From positions 714,193,001-714,257,000 of the forward strand of contig NC_092333.1 of NCBI RefSeq assembly GCF_046630445.1: DNA of 64,000 nucleotides. Reading direction: 5' to 3'. The position numbers and the translations under genes are program-made. Every line of letters starts with the position of its first letter. Position 1 is the stretch's first letter. The notes under the pieces are model-generated. The model was not told the origin of the DNA and made no database searches. It saw only the letters and a list, made by a program, of their open reading frames with translations. Positions 12,530 to 24,473 of the stretch are shown one piece after another. The DNA is from Rutidosis leptorrhynchoides (Eukaryota; Streptophyta; Magnoliopsida; Asterales; Asteraceae).

Positions 12530-14559
12530 ACACAGAATTCATAGTGCCCATAACGAGTGCGAAAAGCAGTCTTAGGAATATCAGATTCCTTGACTCTAAG
12601 TTGGTGATATCCGGACCTCAAATCAATCTTTGAATAAACAATTGACCCTTGAAGTTGGTCGAATAGATCATTAATACGTGGCAACGGATAACGGTTCTTG
12701 ATAGTAAGCTTGTTAAGTTCGCGGTAATCAATGCACATCCTTAACGTACCATCCTTCTTTTTAACAAATAGAATAGGAGCTCCCCATGGGGACGAGCTTG
12801 GACGAAAGAAACCTTTATCCAATAGTTCTTGGAGCTGGTTGGAAAGTTCCTTCATTTCAGAAGGTGCTAAACGGTATGGTGCTTTAGCAATAGGAGTAGC
12901 ACCGGGAGCTAAATCAATTTGAAATTCAACTTGTCGATGAGGTGGAAGACCTGGAAGATCTTCGGGAAACACATCGGGAAAGTCTTTAACCACTGGTACA
13001 TCTTCAATACACTTCTCTTTCGATTCGATCATCTTAACGTGGGCTAGAATAGCTGGATAACCTTTCATAAGATGTTTGCGGGTTTTAATACAGGAGATAA
13101 TATTAAGATTGGAACCACTCTTTTCACCTTGGATGATAAGAGTCTCTCCATTTCCCAATGGAACATGAATGGTTTTATCGTAACACATGATGGCAGCTCT
13201 CAATGGACGTAACCAGTCCATTCCAACTACGACGTCAAAACTTCCGAGCTCGACCGGCAAAAGGTCTATCTTAAATTCTTTATCGACTAAGATTAGGTTG
13301 TGGTTTTTATAGACTTTATCGACTTGCATGACCTTTCCATTGGCTACTTCTACTAATCTTTTAGTTTCTAAGGGTTGAGGCTTTTCAGCAAATAGGGTAC
13401 AAAAATCACTAGACACGTAACTTCTGTCGGCACCAGTATCGAATAAAATAGTTGCATAGAAATTATTGACAAGATACGTACCCGTGATAACTTCATCTTC
13501 ATCTCGGGCTTCAGCAGCAGTAATAACAAACGCACGACCCTTCGCAGCAGTAGCATTAGCTCCAGTAGCGGGATTATCTTTCTTCTTAGGACAATTCGGA
13601 CTAATGTGTCCCTTCTCTCCATAAATATAGCATGTAGGAGGAGCTTTGGCCGGAACAATAGCCTTATCCTTCGGAGGAGTCTTACACGTCTTAGCAACAT
13701 GTCCCACTTTCTTACACAACGCACAAACTGTAGTACACTTCCCCGGGTGATGCCTCTCACAACGAATACAGAAAGGATAAGCACCCTTATAATTCGACCT
13801 TGAACCATCCGTAGGCTTCTTATTATCATTCTGAGCCGAACCTTGAGATGGCTCAAACTTCCTCTTACCATCATTACCCTTGGTTTCATCTTGTTTATTG
13901 GTCGACGCCCTTCTTCTCTTGGCCAACATGAGATTTTGTGCCATGAGAATCACAGCATCCAAAGTAACCTTCTCAGCAGCAATAACATTCCCTTGAACAT
14001 CCTCGGAAAGACCTTCAATATACCGCTCAATTCTTCTAGCTTCAGTAGGAAACATTTCAGGACATAGAGTAGATAGCTCCAGATAACGATTGGTATAGTT
14101 CTCAATGTCAGTACCCTTGACCTTGAGTTCCCAGAATTCAGCTTCAAGTTTCTGAACTTGACTTCGAGGACAAAATTTGTTGACCATCATGTTTTTGAGT
14201 TCATCCCATGGAATTGCATTAGCATTATCAATTCCTACGGACTTGGCATGAGCAGTCCACCAAGTTAAAGCATTGCCACCCAATGAGCTAGTGGCATACT
14301 TTACTTGATCGTTATCACCACAGTTGCAAATACGAAAAATAGATTCCATCTTCTCGAACCAATGGACTAGCTCGACAGCTTCTTCAGTCCCCTTAAATGC
14401 AGGAGGATGACAGTTTGAAAAATCCTTGTAGGAACAAGGTTTCGGTTGAGTATTAGCATGATTAGCTTGGGCGTTGCCTTGGGCGGTAGCGAGTAACTGT
14501 TGGAATTGTTCAGTAGTTAACACAACGTTGTTAACGGTAGGTGCAGCTGAACGAACCAT
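12530..14559 (-). pseudogene. Element A gag-protease-RT (N-terminal part of the polyprotein)
   Basis: One continuous frame from gag into RT. I start it at the ATG at 14,557-14,559 ([11 protein letters not shown]), because the 46 upstream codons are hydrophobic and unlike gag. Capsid region holds the ALTWW motif. Two knuckles follow: [14 protein letters not shown] is intact, while [14 protein letters not shown] has lost its second Cys. The protease has [10 protein letters not shown] begins near PSEMKEL and reads through [14 protein letters not shown] and [10 protein letters not shown]. It then breaks at HYEF, where element C entered. Bases 12,427-12,524 of the open frame are LTR of C, not pol. 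Confidence 0.93.
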
Positions 14560-14780
14560 GATGTCACTACATAAAAGTGAACATATGTTTGATAAGTTTA
14601 ACAAGTTATAAGTTTGAGCAATCACAAGTATGAATAAAATAAAGTATTGATATCGCATGATATTAATAAAACACTTTATATTATTAGAACGAGGCATTAA
14701 ATAAGCCTTTATTACACGATTCAGAAATAGAAATAGTTTAAGGCATAGCCTTTACATAGACAAGGAATTGGAAAAATAAT
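14560..14780 (-). other. Leader between extra ORF and gag of element A
   Basis: About 220 bases, AT-rich, open in the gag frame for 46 codons upstream of the chosen start but without gag-like sequence. No regulatory motif seen. Confidence 0.4.
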
Positions 14781-15485
14781 CTAGGAAATATTAAGATTGA
14801 AGTAATCTTCATATTTCTTCTTCTCATCCTCCACCTTCTTCATAAACTCATCAACTTTCTCGTTCCTCGCCTTTTGTTTCTCATGCAGGAACTCGAGATT
14901 ATCATAAAGGTTAGAAACTTCATTGTTGATTACATGGTACTTGTGGTCCCTTATAGAAAGTTGATTATTCACGCGGTTTTCCTCCATCTTCAATCTAAGG
15001 TCAACATCTTCTCTTAGGTAGGAGAGAGATTGCTTCCCCCATCGGGTATTTCTATCACCTTCATACTTCACCAACTTTATCTCTTTCTTTAGTTCAGCAT
15101 TTTCCTCCATGAGCTTCTTGATCGCTAGGTCTTTTTCCTTCATTTGAAAATCGATCCTTGCAATATGGCGAATTAGGTCATCGGTAGTTTTTCACAGATT
15201 CATGAGCTCGTACTTGGCATCAACTTCATCGTAGAAAGGAGATCGGGATCTTTTCTTTGACGGCCCAGTTTCTTCAAAACATTTCCTCTTGTCTTTATTC
15301 CTCGGGGTTGGATAGTATTCAGGAGACCCATGTAACTTTATAGTATTTGGGCTATAATTTAGTGAGGGAGGACCACCAAAGCCATAAGGTGGACTTTGGA
15401 CTGGTCTTTCTGTGGAAGACCTTTCAGTATCTTTTTCGGTTGGCTTGAAAAGATTCATTTTGGTCGTTTGATGATAATTAGACAT
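14781..15485 (-). pseudogene. Element A: extra ORF between primer site and gag (coiled coil)
   Basis: Two adjacent open blocks (15,485-15,192 and 15,143-14,781) lie in one frame, separated by a TGA at 15,192-15,194 and 16 open codons. The ancestral product would be about 234 aa. The N-terminal part is Pro/Ser/Lys-rich with a basic SKKRSRSP-like nuclear-localisation type run. The C-terminal part is strongly charged with heptads of Leu/Ile/Val (KKLMEENAELKKEIKLVKYE), so a coiled coil is likely. I do not recognise the family. Additional ORFs before gag are known in some plant Ty3 elements. The single stop suggests recent loss, unless it is read through. Confidence 0.65.
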
Positions 15486-15685
15486 CCTAACATTAGGAAG
15501 GATATTTTGATTAGAATCTTTAAGTCAAGTTTATTAAAGCATAATCGTTAAGATTATGGAGCAATCCTAAGTGCTTTAATTCTAAGGCAGGAAAGGTTAT
15601 AGTTTCCTAGATTGCTAAGGCACCCTAGTTAACAAGTAAGGCACACATAAAAATGCAATCCTGGTTCTCTATAACAGCCTGGTTA
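15486..15685 (-). other. 5' leader of element A
   Basis: About 200 bases between the primer site and the extra ORF; no coding or structured feature seen. Confidence 0.4.
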
Positions 15686-15699
15686 TGCTCTGATACCAA
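15686..15699 (-). other. Primer binding site of element A
   Basis: On the minus strand TTGGTATCAGAGCA, two bases after the 5' LTR end; complementary to initiator tRNA-Met. Confidence 0.88.
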
Positions 15700-15701
15700 T
15701 A

Positions 15702-17805
15702 TGTAACGTCCTCCCAATAGGGTCTGGAAGGAACGTCACTAATATCAAAACATACCAACATATTATAAATAACGAGAACAATACTAAATGATGAATTTAA
15801 CTTTAATGAGTACGCAGCAGAAAATGAAATGTCGTTACAATGACAGGAATAACAATAACGTAAATGTTCACATGCAGAAGTAATAAATGCGATATCTCTT
15901 GATCCTATGTCCAAGTAGCATCACATAAGCAGTAAGTATAAGAGCTTGAATCAAACACCACCTGAGACAAAACATGCTAAAGTGTCAACCAAAAAGGTTG
16001 TGTGAAGTTCATAGGTTTAACAAAAAGTTTGACCGTTGTTTTAGACCACAAGATTTAATTTGTAAAGTTGATCTCCCGCAGGATCAAAAAGTTATGCCAA
16101 AGCGTGATATTTAGACCAAACGTTCAAGTTTGCCCCATGACAAGTTGTGTCTGTCCTTGTCGGTTTAATTTCATTATCAAGTAATACAAAGACTTAGTCA
16201 AATGTATCGGGGACGTTACTCCCGATAGGCCTACCCCCAATAATTAAGCATGCAGCAACAATTAAAAATATCACTGTAGGGACTTAGTCGGACATAGCCG
16301 GGTATAGTTTGGTACTTGTGTCTAAATTGTAAAAAGTAAAAACAGCATGTGTCTCATCCCAAGTAAAGTAAGTAAGTTTGCTAGCAATAAAGAAGGGCTA
16401 TGAATTCACCTTAGTAAGTAGAGAGAGAGTTATTCCTCGAAATAAAGAGTTGAACGAGTGAGCAGGAAAGTCAACCTATTGACATTTAAGAGTAGTTAAG
16501 TGTTTTGCCCATGTTTAAGTTTAAGTATGTGTTTGTTTTACTAAGTTTCTATTCCTAGTAAGTTACTATTTTTATAAAGTTTCTATTTTTAGAAAGTTTC
16601 TTATTTTACTAAGTTTCTATGACTAGAGAGTTTCTACTTTTATCAGTGTTTTCCATTTTAGGATACTTGCCGTATTAGATAAGTTTCCAATCACCCCTTT
16701 CCCTTCGAATGGCTAATTTAGATCTAGGGGCTTGAGCCATAGGACCCTTTAAATCGGAAATCCAAACCCTCTGCCTAGAATCTCATAGAAACCATTCGTC
16801 AAGAAAGTTCAAAGATCTATACATCTCTAATACAGATCCCAAAATGTTTTTATGTTACAATATAAGTAGTAGGTTATAGGTGCTAGTAATAGTAATAGTG
16901 TATACATGTTATTTATTTTATTTTTAATTGCATATAATTTATAACATTATTTACATATTTCAGTAAAAATAATAACCGAAGTAAAAAGTAAAAAGTAAAA
17001 AGTAAAAAAAATAAAAAGTAAGAAAAGAATACTTACTAGTAGTAATTCTTCAAAGAGAGAATGAGAGAAATTTTGGTGTGAGTTTGAATGAGAAATGAGG
17101 GGTATTTATACTTGAAAAAATTAGGTAAAAAGAATAAAATAATTAAAAGAAAAAGAAATATTTTAATTCTTAATGGGATTTTAAAATTAAAAAGTATTAA
17201 ATGTTAGGTCATGGGATAATGCACAAAATAAAATAATAAAAGTAGTTTTACATTACAATTTTTAATTAAAAAGTAATTTATTTATTTATTTATTTATTTA
17301 TTTATTTTTTCATTTATTTTAATGATTTTTTTTATATAAATAAACAAATTGATTTAATGCTTTTCCAAGAATATTTGTCAATAATATTTTATTTTATTTT
17401 ATTTTATTTTTTTTATTTAATTAATAAATACAAATTTTGCATAAAAATAATAAATAATTCGGTATTTTGTATTTTTAATAATAATTATGATTTTAATTAT
17501 TAAACTATAGTTTTAGTAAGTTTGTAAATATTATTACATTTATATATAATTAGATTTATTATATAGTTAAATATATAATACATTAACTAAATAATAAAAG
17601 TGATACAAAGTTTATATACTTAGTTAAATTATGTCAAATTATATAAATTAATAATATATTATTTATTTAAGCGTACATTGTTGACTAAAAATTACTATTC
17701 GGTCAATATTTAATTGTATATAACAACCCTTAATACATGTAGTCAGACATATAACCCTAGGGTTAATTCAGTAAATTTAGAAGTCGAAAAGTGAGGGTTG
17801 TTACA
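15702..17805 (-). repeat. 5' LTR of element A
   Basis: 2,104 bp, TGTAAC...GTTACA ends. It holds a (TTTA)n run at about 17,278-17,310 and short AAAAGT repeats near 16,980. The open frame at 15,669-15,914 crosses the primer site and is not a gene. Confidence 0.93.
17103..17110 (-). promoter_or_regulatory. Candidate TATA box in the LTR of element A
   Basis: TATAAATA on the minus strand, in the context GTATAAATACCCC, the most canonical TATA sequence in this LTR. It is placed about 0.7 kb from the LTR start, which would make that stretch U3. Not tested. Confidence 0.5.
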
Positions 17806-18104
17806 GTGAAGGTATGCGTAGCGTACTTTACTTTGTCCTCTTCAGTACACTTACTTATGGCAAACACCGATTCGACCTTCTCGGTCCACCGTTTCAATCC
17901 GATCGGTCCTTCGGTTCCATCAAATTCCAAAGGTTTGCAGGCAGTGAATTCTTTGTAGGTGCATCCTACACGATTTCCTGTACTGCTAGATCCAAGGTTA
18001 TTGTTGGTATGTAGCGCAGCCTGTACCGTGGCTATGTTCGAAGCTAGAAAAGTACGGAATTCCTCCTCATTCATATTCACGGTGTGTCGAGTAGTCGGTG
18101 TCAT
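17806..18104 (-). pseudogene. Element B gag, N-terminal fragment
   Basis: Reads from MTPTTRHTVNMNEEEFR (ATG at 18,104) through the capsid start (DGTEGPIGLKRWTEKVESVF) to KYATHTFT, where element A entered. Nearly identical to the first ~100 residues of element D gag. The terminal residues in this frame beyond 17,806 come from the LTR of A. Confidence 0.9.
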
Positions 18105-18444
18105 TTCCTTCAAAATAGTCATATGGAACAAGTTAATCATACAGAATATTAAGAGTAGTTAATAGTATTTCGTAGCATAATATGAACTCATTTATAAAAG
18201 CTTTTTCTTCATATTAGCGTTTTATAGTTTTCATTCAGGTAGTACCTACCCGTTAAGTTCATACTTAGTAGCTATTATACAATTCAGCTACTACAATTCT
18301 ATATGAAAAACTGATTATAATAATATTTCGCGTTCAAACTTTTACACAATATTTTACAAACTTACAATACCGCTTATTTTACATATAGCATAAAATATAG
18401 CACACAATAACTTTGATACAAGATAGTTGTGAAGATAATTCTAG
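18105..18444 (-). other. Element B spacer between F-box ORF and gag, with internal polypurine copy
   Basis: No gene. At 18,241-18,256 the minus strand reads TTAACGGGTAGGTACT, identical to the polypurine tract used at the 3' LTR in element D. The same copy is at 41,793-41,808 in D. Confidence 0.75.
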
Positions 18445-19127
18445 CTAGTACGCAAGTCGTTTAACAAAGGCAATAAAGACACGTAATTCATACGTCCAGA
18501 AACAAGTCATGCATTCTGGTTTTACTAGGACTACTTCCCATCCTTGGTCTTGTGGAACATAACCGTTATGGCCGTTGATAAGACAGCGTGTTGTAACATC
18601 GTCAAAGGGACGAGGGTTACGTAATGACCAACAGTCTCGTAATAACCTAAAACCTCATTTCTTACCCCAATTACTGACTCCGTCACTTGTGGGAACGTTT
18701 TGTTTAATAGTTGTAGCCCGATGTTCTTTTTCTCACTTTGGTGAGAAGCGAACATTACTAACCCGTAAGCATAGCATGCTTCTTTATGTTACATGTTAGC
18801 CACTTTTTCTAAATCATGAAGTCCTATGTTCGGATACATTGAGTCAAAATAATTTCTTAACCCGTTGCGTAAAATAGCACTTGGGTTCCCCGCAATATAT
18901 GCGTCAAAGTAAACACATCGTAACTTATGGGTTTCCCAATGTGATATCCCCCATCTTTCAAATGAAAGTCTCTTATAAACCAAGGCATTCTTGGAACGTT
19001 CTTCAAATGTCTTACAAACTGATTTCGCCGTAAATAGTTGTGCCGAAGAATTCTGACCGACTCTAGACAAGATTTCATCAATCATATCTCCGGGTAGGTC
19101 TTCTAAAATATTGGGTTGTCTATCCAT
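18445..19127 (-). pseudogene. Element B F-box ORF (decayed)
   Basis: Starts MDRQPNILEDLPGDMIDEIL and follows the element D F-box ORF along its whole length to the TAG at 18,445-18,447. Two lesions are visible against D: a CAA to TAA stop at 18,789-18,791, and a one-base loss in a T run near 18,650 that shifts the frame. The product type is an F-box protein resembling the Arabidopsis At2g35280 group, with an N-terminal F-box and a SEL1/TPR-like stretch (see 40,921-41,604). Confidence 0.85.
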
Positions 19128-19262
19128 TTTGTGTTTTTATACTGTAAAATAGACAAGAGTTAGATTCATAAAAGATACATATTAATACAAGCAGTTTTTA
19201 CATGTATCATAAAGCATAAGCACACTATATTACATATATTACACCGCACGAATACAATTATC

Positions 19263-19862
19263 TTATTCCGATTCACTCGTTTCTTCTTCTTCGAACTTGG
19301 TTCTTTTTGCCAAGTTTCTAGGGATATATGATGTTCCCCTAATACGAGCCGTCGTTTTCCACATTGGTTTAGAAAAACCTGGTGGTTTAGAGGTTCTCGG
19401 GTCATTGTTACAACTTAAGGACTTCGGGGGTTGACGATACATATAAAGTTCATCGGGGTTGAAATTAGATTTCTCTATTTTTATGCCCTTTCCCTTATTA
19501 TTTTCTTTTGCCTTTTTAAATTCAGTTGGGGTAATTTCTATAACATCATCGGAATTCTCGTCGGAATCCGATTCATCGGAGAATTGGTAATCCTCCCAAT
19601 ATTTTGCTTCCTTGGCGGAACCACCATTGACCATAATTAACCTTGGTCGGTTGGTTGAGGATTTTCTTTTACTTAATCGTTTTATTATTTCCCCCACTGG
19701 TTCTATTTCCTCTTACGGTTCCTCCTCTTCCGGTTCTGATTCTTCTTCCGGTTCTGATTCTTCTTCCGGTTCTTCTTCGGGAACTTGTGAATCAGTCCAA
19801 TATATATTTGACTCTTCGTTATTATTAGGTGAGTCAATGTGACTTGTTCTAGAGGTAGACAT
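19263..19862 (-). pseudogene. Element B acidic ORF
   Basis: About 199 codons from ATG at 19,862. The N-terminal part is a Glu/Pro/Ser repeat (PEEESEPEEESEPEEE), followed by a Lys-rich patch and a Ser/Asp-acidic segment (DESDSDENSDD). One TAA interrupts it in the Glu/Pro repeat near 19,715. Element D lacks that stop but has another one, so the common ancestor was probably open throughout. No domain recognised. An acidic, low-complexity protein could bind histones or act as a transcription activator, but that is a guess. Confidence 0.65.
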
Positions 19863-20057
19863 CTATCACACAATATCAAACATGTTAAGAGATTAATATA
19901 TCACATAATATATACATGTTAAAAATATATAGTTTCCAACAAAAATGTTAAGCAATCATTTTTAAAGAAAATACGATCGAAGTCCAGACTCACTAATGCA
20001 TCCTAACAAACTCGATAAGACACACTAATGCAAATTTTCTGGTTCTCTAAGACCAAC

Positions 20058-20069
20058 GCTCGGATACCA
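20058..20069 (-). other. Primer binding site of element B (variant)
   Basis: TGGTATCCGAGC on the minus strand. One base differs from the standard tRNA-iMet site TGGTATCAGAGC; element D has the same variant. Confidence 0.8.
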
Positions 20070-20071
20070 AC

Positions 20072-23000
20072 TGAAATGTCCCGTTCTTATTGATTAAAAA
20101 CGTTCCATATTAATTGATTTCGTTGCGAGGTTTTTGACCTCTATATGAGACGTTTTTCCAAAGACTGCATTCATTTTTAAAACAAACCATAACCTTTATT
20201 TTGTCAATAAAGGTTTAAAAGCTTTACGTAGATTATCAAAAAATGATAATCTAAAATATCCTGTTTACACACGACCATTACATAATGGTTTACAATACAA
20301 ATATGTTACATCAAAATACGTTTCTTGAATGCAGTTTTTATACAATATCAAACAAGCATGGACTCCAAATCTTGTCCTTATTTTAGTATGCAACAGTGGA
20401 AGCTCTTAGTATTCACCTGAGAATAAACATGCTTTAAACGTCAACAAAAATGTTGGTGAGTTATAGGTTTAACCTATATATATCAAATCATAACAATAGA
20501 CCACAAGATTTCATATTTCAATACACATCCCATACATAGAGATAAAAATCATTCATATGGTGAACACCTGGTAACCGACATTAACAAGATGCATATATAA
20601 GAATATCCCCATCATTCTGGGACACCCTTCGGATATGATATAAATTTCGAAGTACTAAAGCATCCGGTACTTTGGATGGGGTTTGTTAGGCCCAATAGAT
20701 CTATCTTTAGGATTTGCGTCAATTAGGGTGTCTGTTCCCTAATTCTTAGATTACCAGACTTAATAAAAAGGGGCATATTCGATTTCGATAATTCAACCAT
20801 AGAATGTAGTTTCACGTACTTGTGTCTATTTTGTAAATCATTTATAAAACCTGCATGTATTCTCATCCCAAAAATATTAGATTTTAAAAGTGGGACTATA
20901 ACTCACTTTCACAGATTTTTTACTTCGTCGGGAAGTAAGACTTGGCCACTGGTTGATTCACGAACCTATAACAATATATACATATATATCAAAGTATGTT
21001 CAAAATATATTTACAACACTTTTAATATATTTTGATGTTTTAAGTTTATTAAGTCAGCTGTCCTCGTTAGTAACCTACAACTAGTTGTTCACAGTTAGAT
21101 GTACAGAAATAAATCGATAAATATTATCTTGAATCAATCCACGACCCAGTGTATACGTATCTCAGTATTGATCACAACTCAAACTATATATATTTTGGAA
21201 TCAACCTCAACCCTGTATGGTTGTTCTGAAATATATATAGATGTGTCGACATGATAGGTCGAAACATTGTATACGTGTCTATGGTATCTCAAGATTACAT
21301 AATATACAATACAAGTTGATTAAGTTATGGTTGGAATAGATTTGTTACCAATTTTCACGTAGCTAAAATGAGAAAAATTATCCAATCTTGTTTTACCCAT
21401 AACTTCTTCATTTTAAATCCGTTTTGAGTGAATCAAATTGCTATGGTTTCATATTGAACTCTATTTTATGAATCTAAACAGAAACAGTATAGGTTTATAG
21501 TCGAAAAAATAAGTTACAAGTCATTTTTGTAAAGGTGGTCATTTCAGTCGAAAGAACAACGTCTAGATGACCATTTTAGAAAACATACTTCCACTTTGAG
21601 TTTAACCATAATTTTTGGATATAGTTTCATGTTCATAATAAAAATCATTTTCTCAGAATAACAACTTTTAAATCAAAGTTTATCATAGTTTTTAATTAAC
21701 TAACCCAAAACAGCCCGCGGTGTTACTACGACGGCGTAAATCCGGTTTTACGGTGTTTTTCGTGTTTCCAGGTTTTAAATCATTAAGTTAGCATATCATA
21801 TAGATATAGAACATGTGTTTAGTTGATTTTAAAAGTCAAGTTAGAAGGATTAACTTTTATTTGCAAACAAGTTTAGAATTAACTAAACTATGTTCTAGTG
21901 ATTACAAGTTTAAACCTTCGAATAAGATAGCTTTATACGTATGAATCGAATGATGTTATGAACATCATTACTACCTCAAGTTCCTTGGATAAACCTACTG
22001 TAAATGAGAAAAATAGATCTAGCTTCAAAGGATCCTTGCATGGCTTGAAAGTTCTTGAAGCAGAATCATGACACGAAAACAATTTCAAGTAAGATTTCCA
22101 CTCGAAATAAGATTGTTATAGTTATAGAAATTGAATTAAAGTTTGAATATGATTATTACCTTGTATTAGAAAGATAACCTACTGTAAGTAACAAAGGTTT
22201 CTTGATCTTGGATGATTACTTGGAATGGATTTAGAAAACTTGGAAATATTCTTGATTTTATGAAACTAGAACTTTTGGAATTTATGAAGAACACTTAGAA
22301 CTTGAAGATAGAACTTGAGAGAGATCAATTAGATGAAGAAAATTGAAGAATAAAAGTGTTTGTAGGTGTTTTTGGTCGTTGGTGTATGGATTAGATATAA
22401 AGGATATGTAATTTTGTTTTCATGTAAATAAGTCATGAATGATTACTCATATTTTTATAATTTTATGAGATATTTCATGCTAGTTGCCAAATGATGGTTT
22501 CCACATATGTTAGGTGACTCACATGGACTGCTAAGAGCTGATCATTGGAGTGTATATACCAATAGTACATACATCTAAAAGCTGTGTATTGTACGAGTAC
22601 GAATACGGGTGCATACGAGTAGAATTGTTGATGAAACTGAACGAGGATGTAATTGTAAGCATTTTTTGTTAAGTAGAAGTATTTTGATAAGTGTCTTGAA
22701 GTTTTTCAAAAGTGTATGAATACATATTAAAACACTACATGTATATACATTTTAACTGAGTCGTTAAGTCATCGTTAGTCGTTACATGTAAATGTTGTTT
22801 TGAAACCTTTAGGTTAACGATCTTGTTGAATGTTGTTAACCCATTGTTTATTATAACAAATGAGATGTTAAATTGTTATATTATCATGATATTATGATAT
22901 ATAATATATCTTAGTATGATATATATACAGTTAAATGTCGTTACAACGATAATCGTTACATATATGTCTCGTTTCGAAATCATTAAGTTAGTAGTCTTAT

Positions 23001-23460
23001 TTTTACATATGTATTTCATTGTTAATACACTTAATAATATATTTACTTATAATTTAACATAATTAACCAAGTGTATCAATATCTTAATATGATTCATATG
23101 TACCTAGTAAGACGTTGTTATAACGATAATCGTTATATATATCGTTTTCGAGTTTCTTAAATTAATAGTCTCATTTTTTATGTATATAACTCATTGTTAA
23201 AATACCTAATGAGATACATACTTATAATAAAATCATGTTAACTATATATATAACCATATATATGTCATCGTATAGTTTTTACAAGTTTTAACGTTCGTGA
23301 ATCACCGGTCAACTTGGGTGGTCAATTGTCTATATGAAACCTATTTCAATTAATCAAGTCTTAACAAGTTTGATTGCTTAACATGTTGGAAACACTTAAT
23401 CATGTAAATAACAATTTCATTTAATATATATATAAACATGGAAAAGTTCAGGTCACTACA
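20072..23460 (-). repeat. 5' LTR of element B
   Basis: 3,389 bp, TGAAATGTCC...CACTACA on the plus strand. It aligns with the LTRs of D and E. Near 21,215 it lacks about 34 bases present in D and E, a deletion flanked by short identical bases. Small ORFs inside are not genes. Confidence 0.92.
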
Positions 23461-23898
23461 TAATGTACTGGCCATGTGGGCCATAGGAACCAATAATGTA
23501 AGATATCGTGTATGGTTTATGTTTAAAGTTAATTAAGTGCGCGGGCCACAACAATAATGTAAACGATCAATAATGTAATCGATCGTAGTGCGTGGGTCCC
23601 AGAACATCTGTAAATAGTATTATGGCTCGCCTATAAAAGGAAGCCTCGGTTGTCATTTGTAATCAGGTTAAGTTTGATAATAAACCTCACTGGTTTCTTT
23701 CTGTTGAGTCTTATAGATTCTGAATAGCAGAGCCCCCGTCGTTGAGTCCTAACCGATTCTGAATAGCGACACCGTCATTGAGTCTTAACCGATTCTGAAT
23801 AGCGACACCTATCTAAGCATTATATATATTCATAATCTCAGTATACGTTTAGCACACAAATCCTTCATTATATCAATCGTCCATTTACTTATCCAAAA
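23461..23898 (+). repeat. Pararetrovirus common region, copy a (partial)
   Basis: Begins inside the common region (element B inserted here) and runs to TTATCCAAAAG, where it is joined directly to the start of copy b. It lacks the primer site. TATA box at 23,632-23,639, AATAAA at 23,679-23,684, three ~36-bp repeats from about 23,704 to 23,815. Confidence 0.85.
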
Positions 23899-24190
23899 GG
23901 TGAGCCAGGATGTAGTCTAAAGATAATAACGAATATATTAGTGGACCCCAGTGGACCTCATCAATAATGTAACATTATGTAACGTGTCCGTGTAATTATT
24001 GTATGTAAATACGTGTGTTTAATGTACTGGCCATGTGGGCTATAGGAACCAATAATGTAAGATAACGTGTATCGTTTATGTTTAAAGTTAAATAAGTGAG
24101 CGGGCTACAGCAATAATGTAAACGATCAATAATGTAATCGATCATAGTGCGTGGGTCCCAGAACATCTGTAAATAGTATTATGGCTTGCC

Positions 24191-24198
24191 TATAAAAG
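24191..24198 (+). promoter_or_regulatory. TATA box of the pararetrovirus promoter (component 1)
   Basis: TATAAAAG in the context GCCTATAAAAGGAAGCC. The same box lies at 23,632, 28,786, 29,907 and 34,564 in the other common-region copies. In caulimovirids the full-length RNA promoter lies upstream of the primer site, as here. Confidence 0.75.
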
Positions 24199-24473
24199 GA
24201 AGCCTCGGTTGTCATTTGTAATCAGGTTAAGTTTGATAATAAACCTCACTGGTTTCTTTCTGTTGAGTCGTTTAGATTCTGAATAGCAGAGCCCCCGTCC
24301 TTGAGTCCTAACCGATTCTGAATAGCGACACCGTCATTGAGTCTTAACCGATTCCGAATAGCGACACCTATCTAAGCATTATATATATTCATAATCTCAG
24401 TATACGTTTAGCACACAAATCCTTCATTATATCAATCGTCCATTTACTTATCCAAAAGGATAAAGTTAGGCAT

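Larger units (their letters stand above)
1..17805 (-). mobile_element. Element A: Ty3-type chromovirus (Tekay-like), interrupted by element C
   Basis: The order on the minus strand is 5' LTR (15,702-17,805), tRNA-Met primer site, an extra coiled-coil ORF, gag-protease-RT, [element C], RT/RNase H, integrase with a chromodomain-like tail, polypurine tract, and 3' LTR (cut by the window edge at base 1). The pol order with integrase last and the C-terminal chromodomain-like segment are typical of Ty3 chromoviruses; assignment to the Tekay branch is from memory of its motifs. It is dead: split in RT by C, with two further nonsense codons in pol. It lies inside the gag of element B. The base run GTGAA at 17,806-17,810 should be its target duplication; the other copy is outside the window. 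Confidence 0.9.
17806..23460 (-). mobile_element. Element B: Ty3 element of the F-box-carrying family (5' part only)
   Basis: Minus-strand order: 5' LTR, primer site, acidic ORF, F-box ORF, internal polypurine copy, gag start, then cut by element A. Same gene order and sequence as element D. The remainder should lie left of the window beyond A. The flank 23,461-23,465 (TAATG) is the expected target duplication, inside the pararetrovirus common region. Confidence 0.9.

Noticed and set aside
13368-13889. 173-codon frame rich in Arg/Leu, minus strand
   Set aside because: Shadow of the element A gag-protease frame on the same strand in another phase.
15686-15699. Possible tRNA gene fragment at the tRNA-Met-like sequence
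   Set aside because: Only the 12-14 bases of a primer binding site; no cloverleaf around any of these sites.
23704-23815. Three spaced ~36-bp repeats resembling a tiny CRISPR array
   Set aside because: Units are contiguous without unique spacers and recur in every viral common region in a plant genome.
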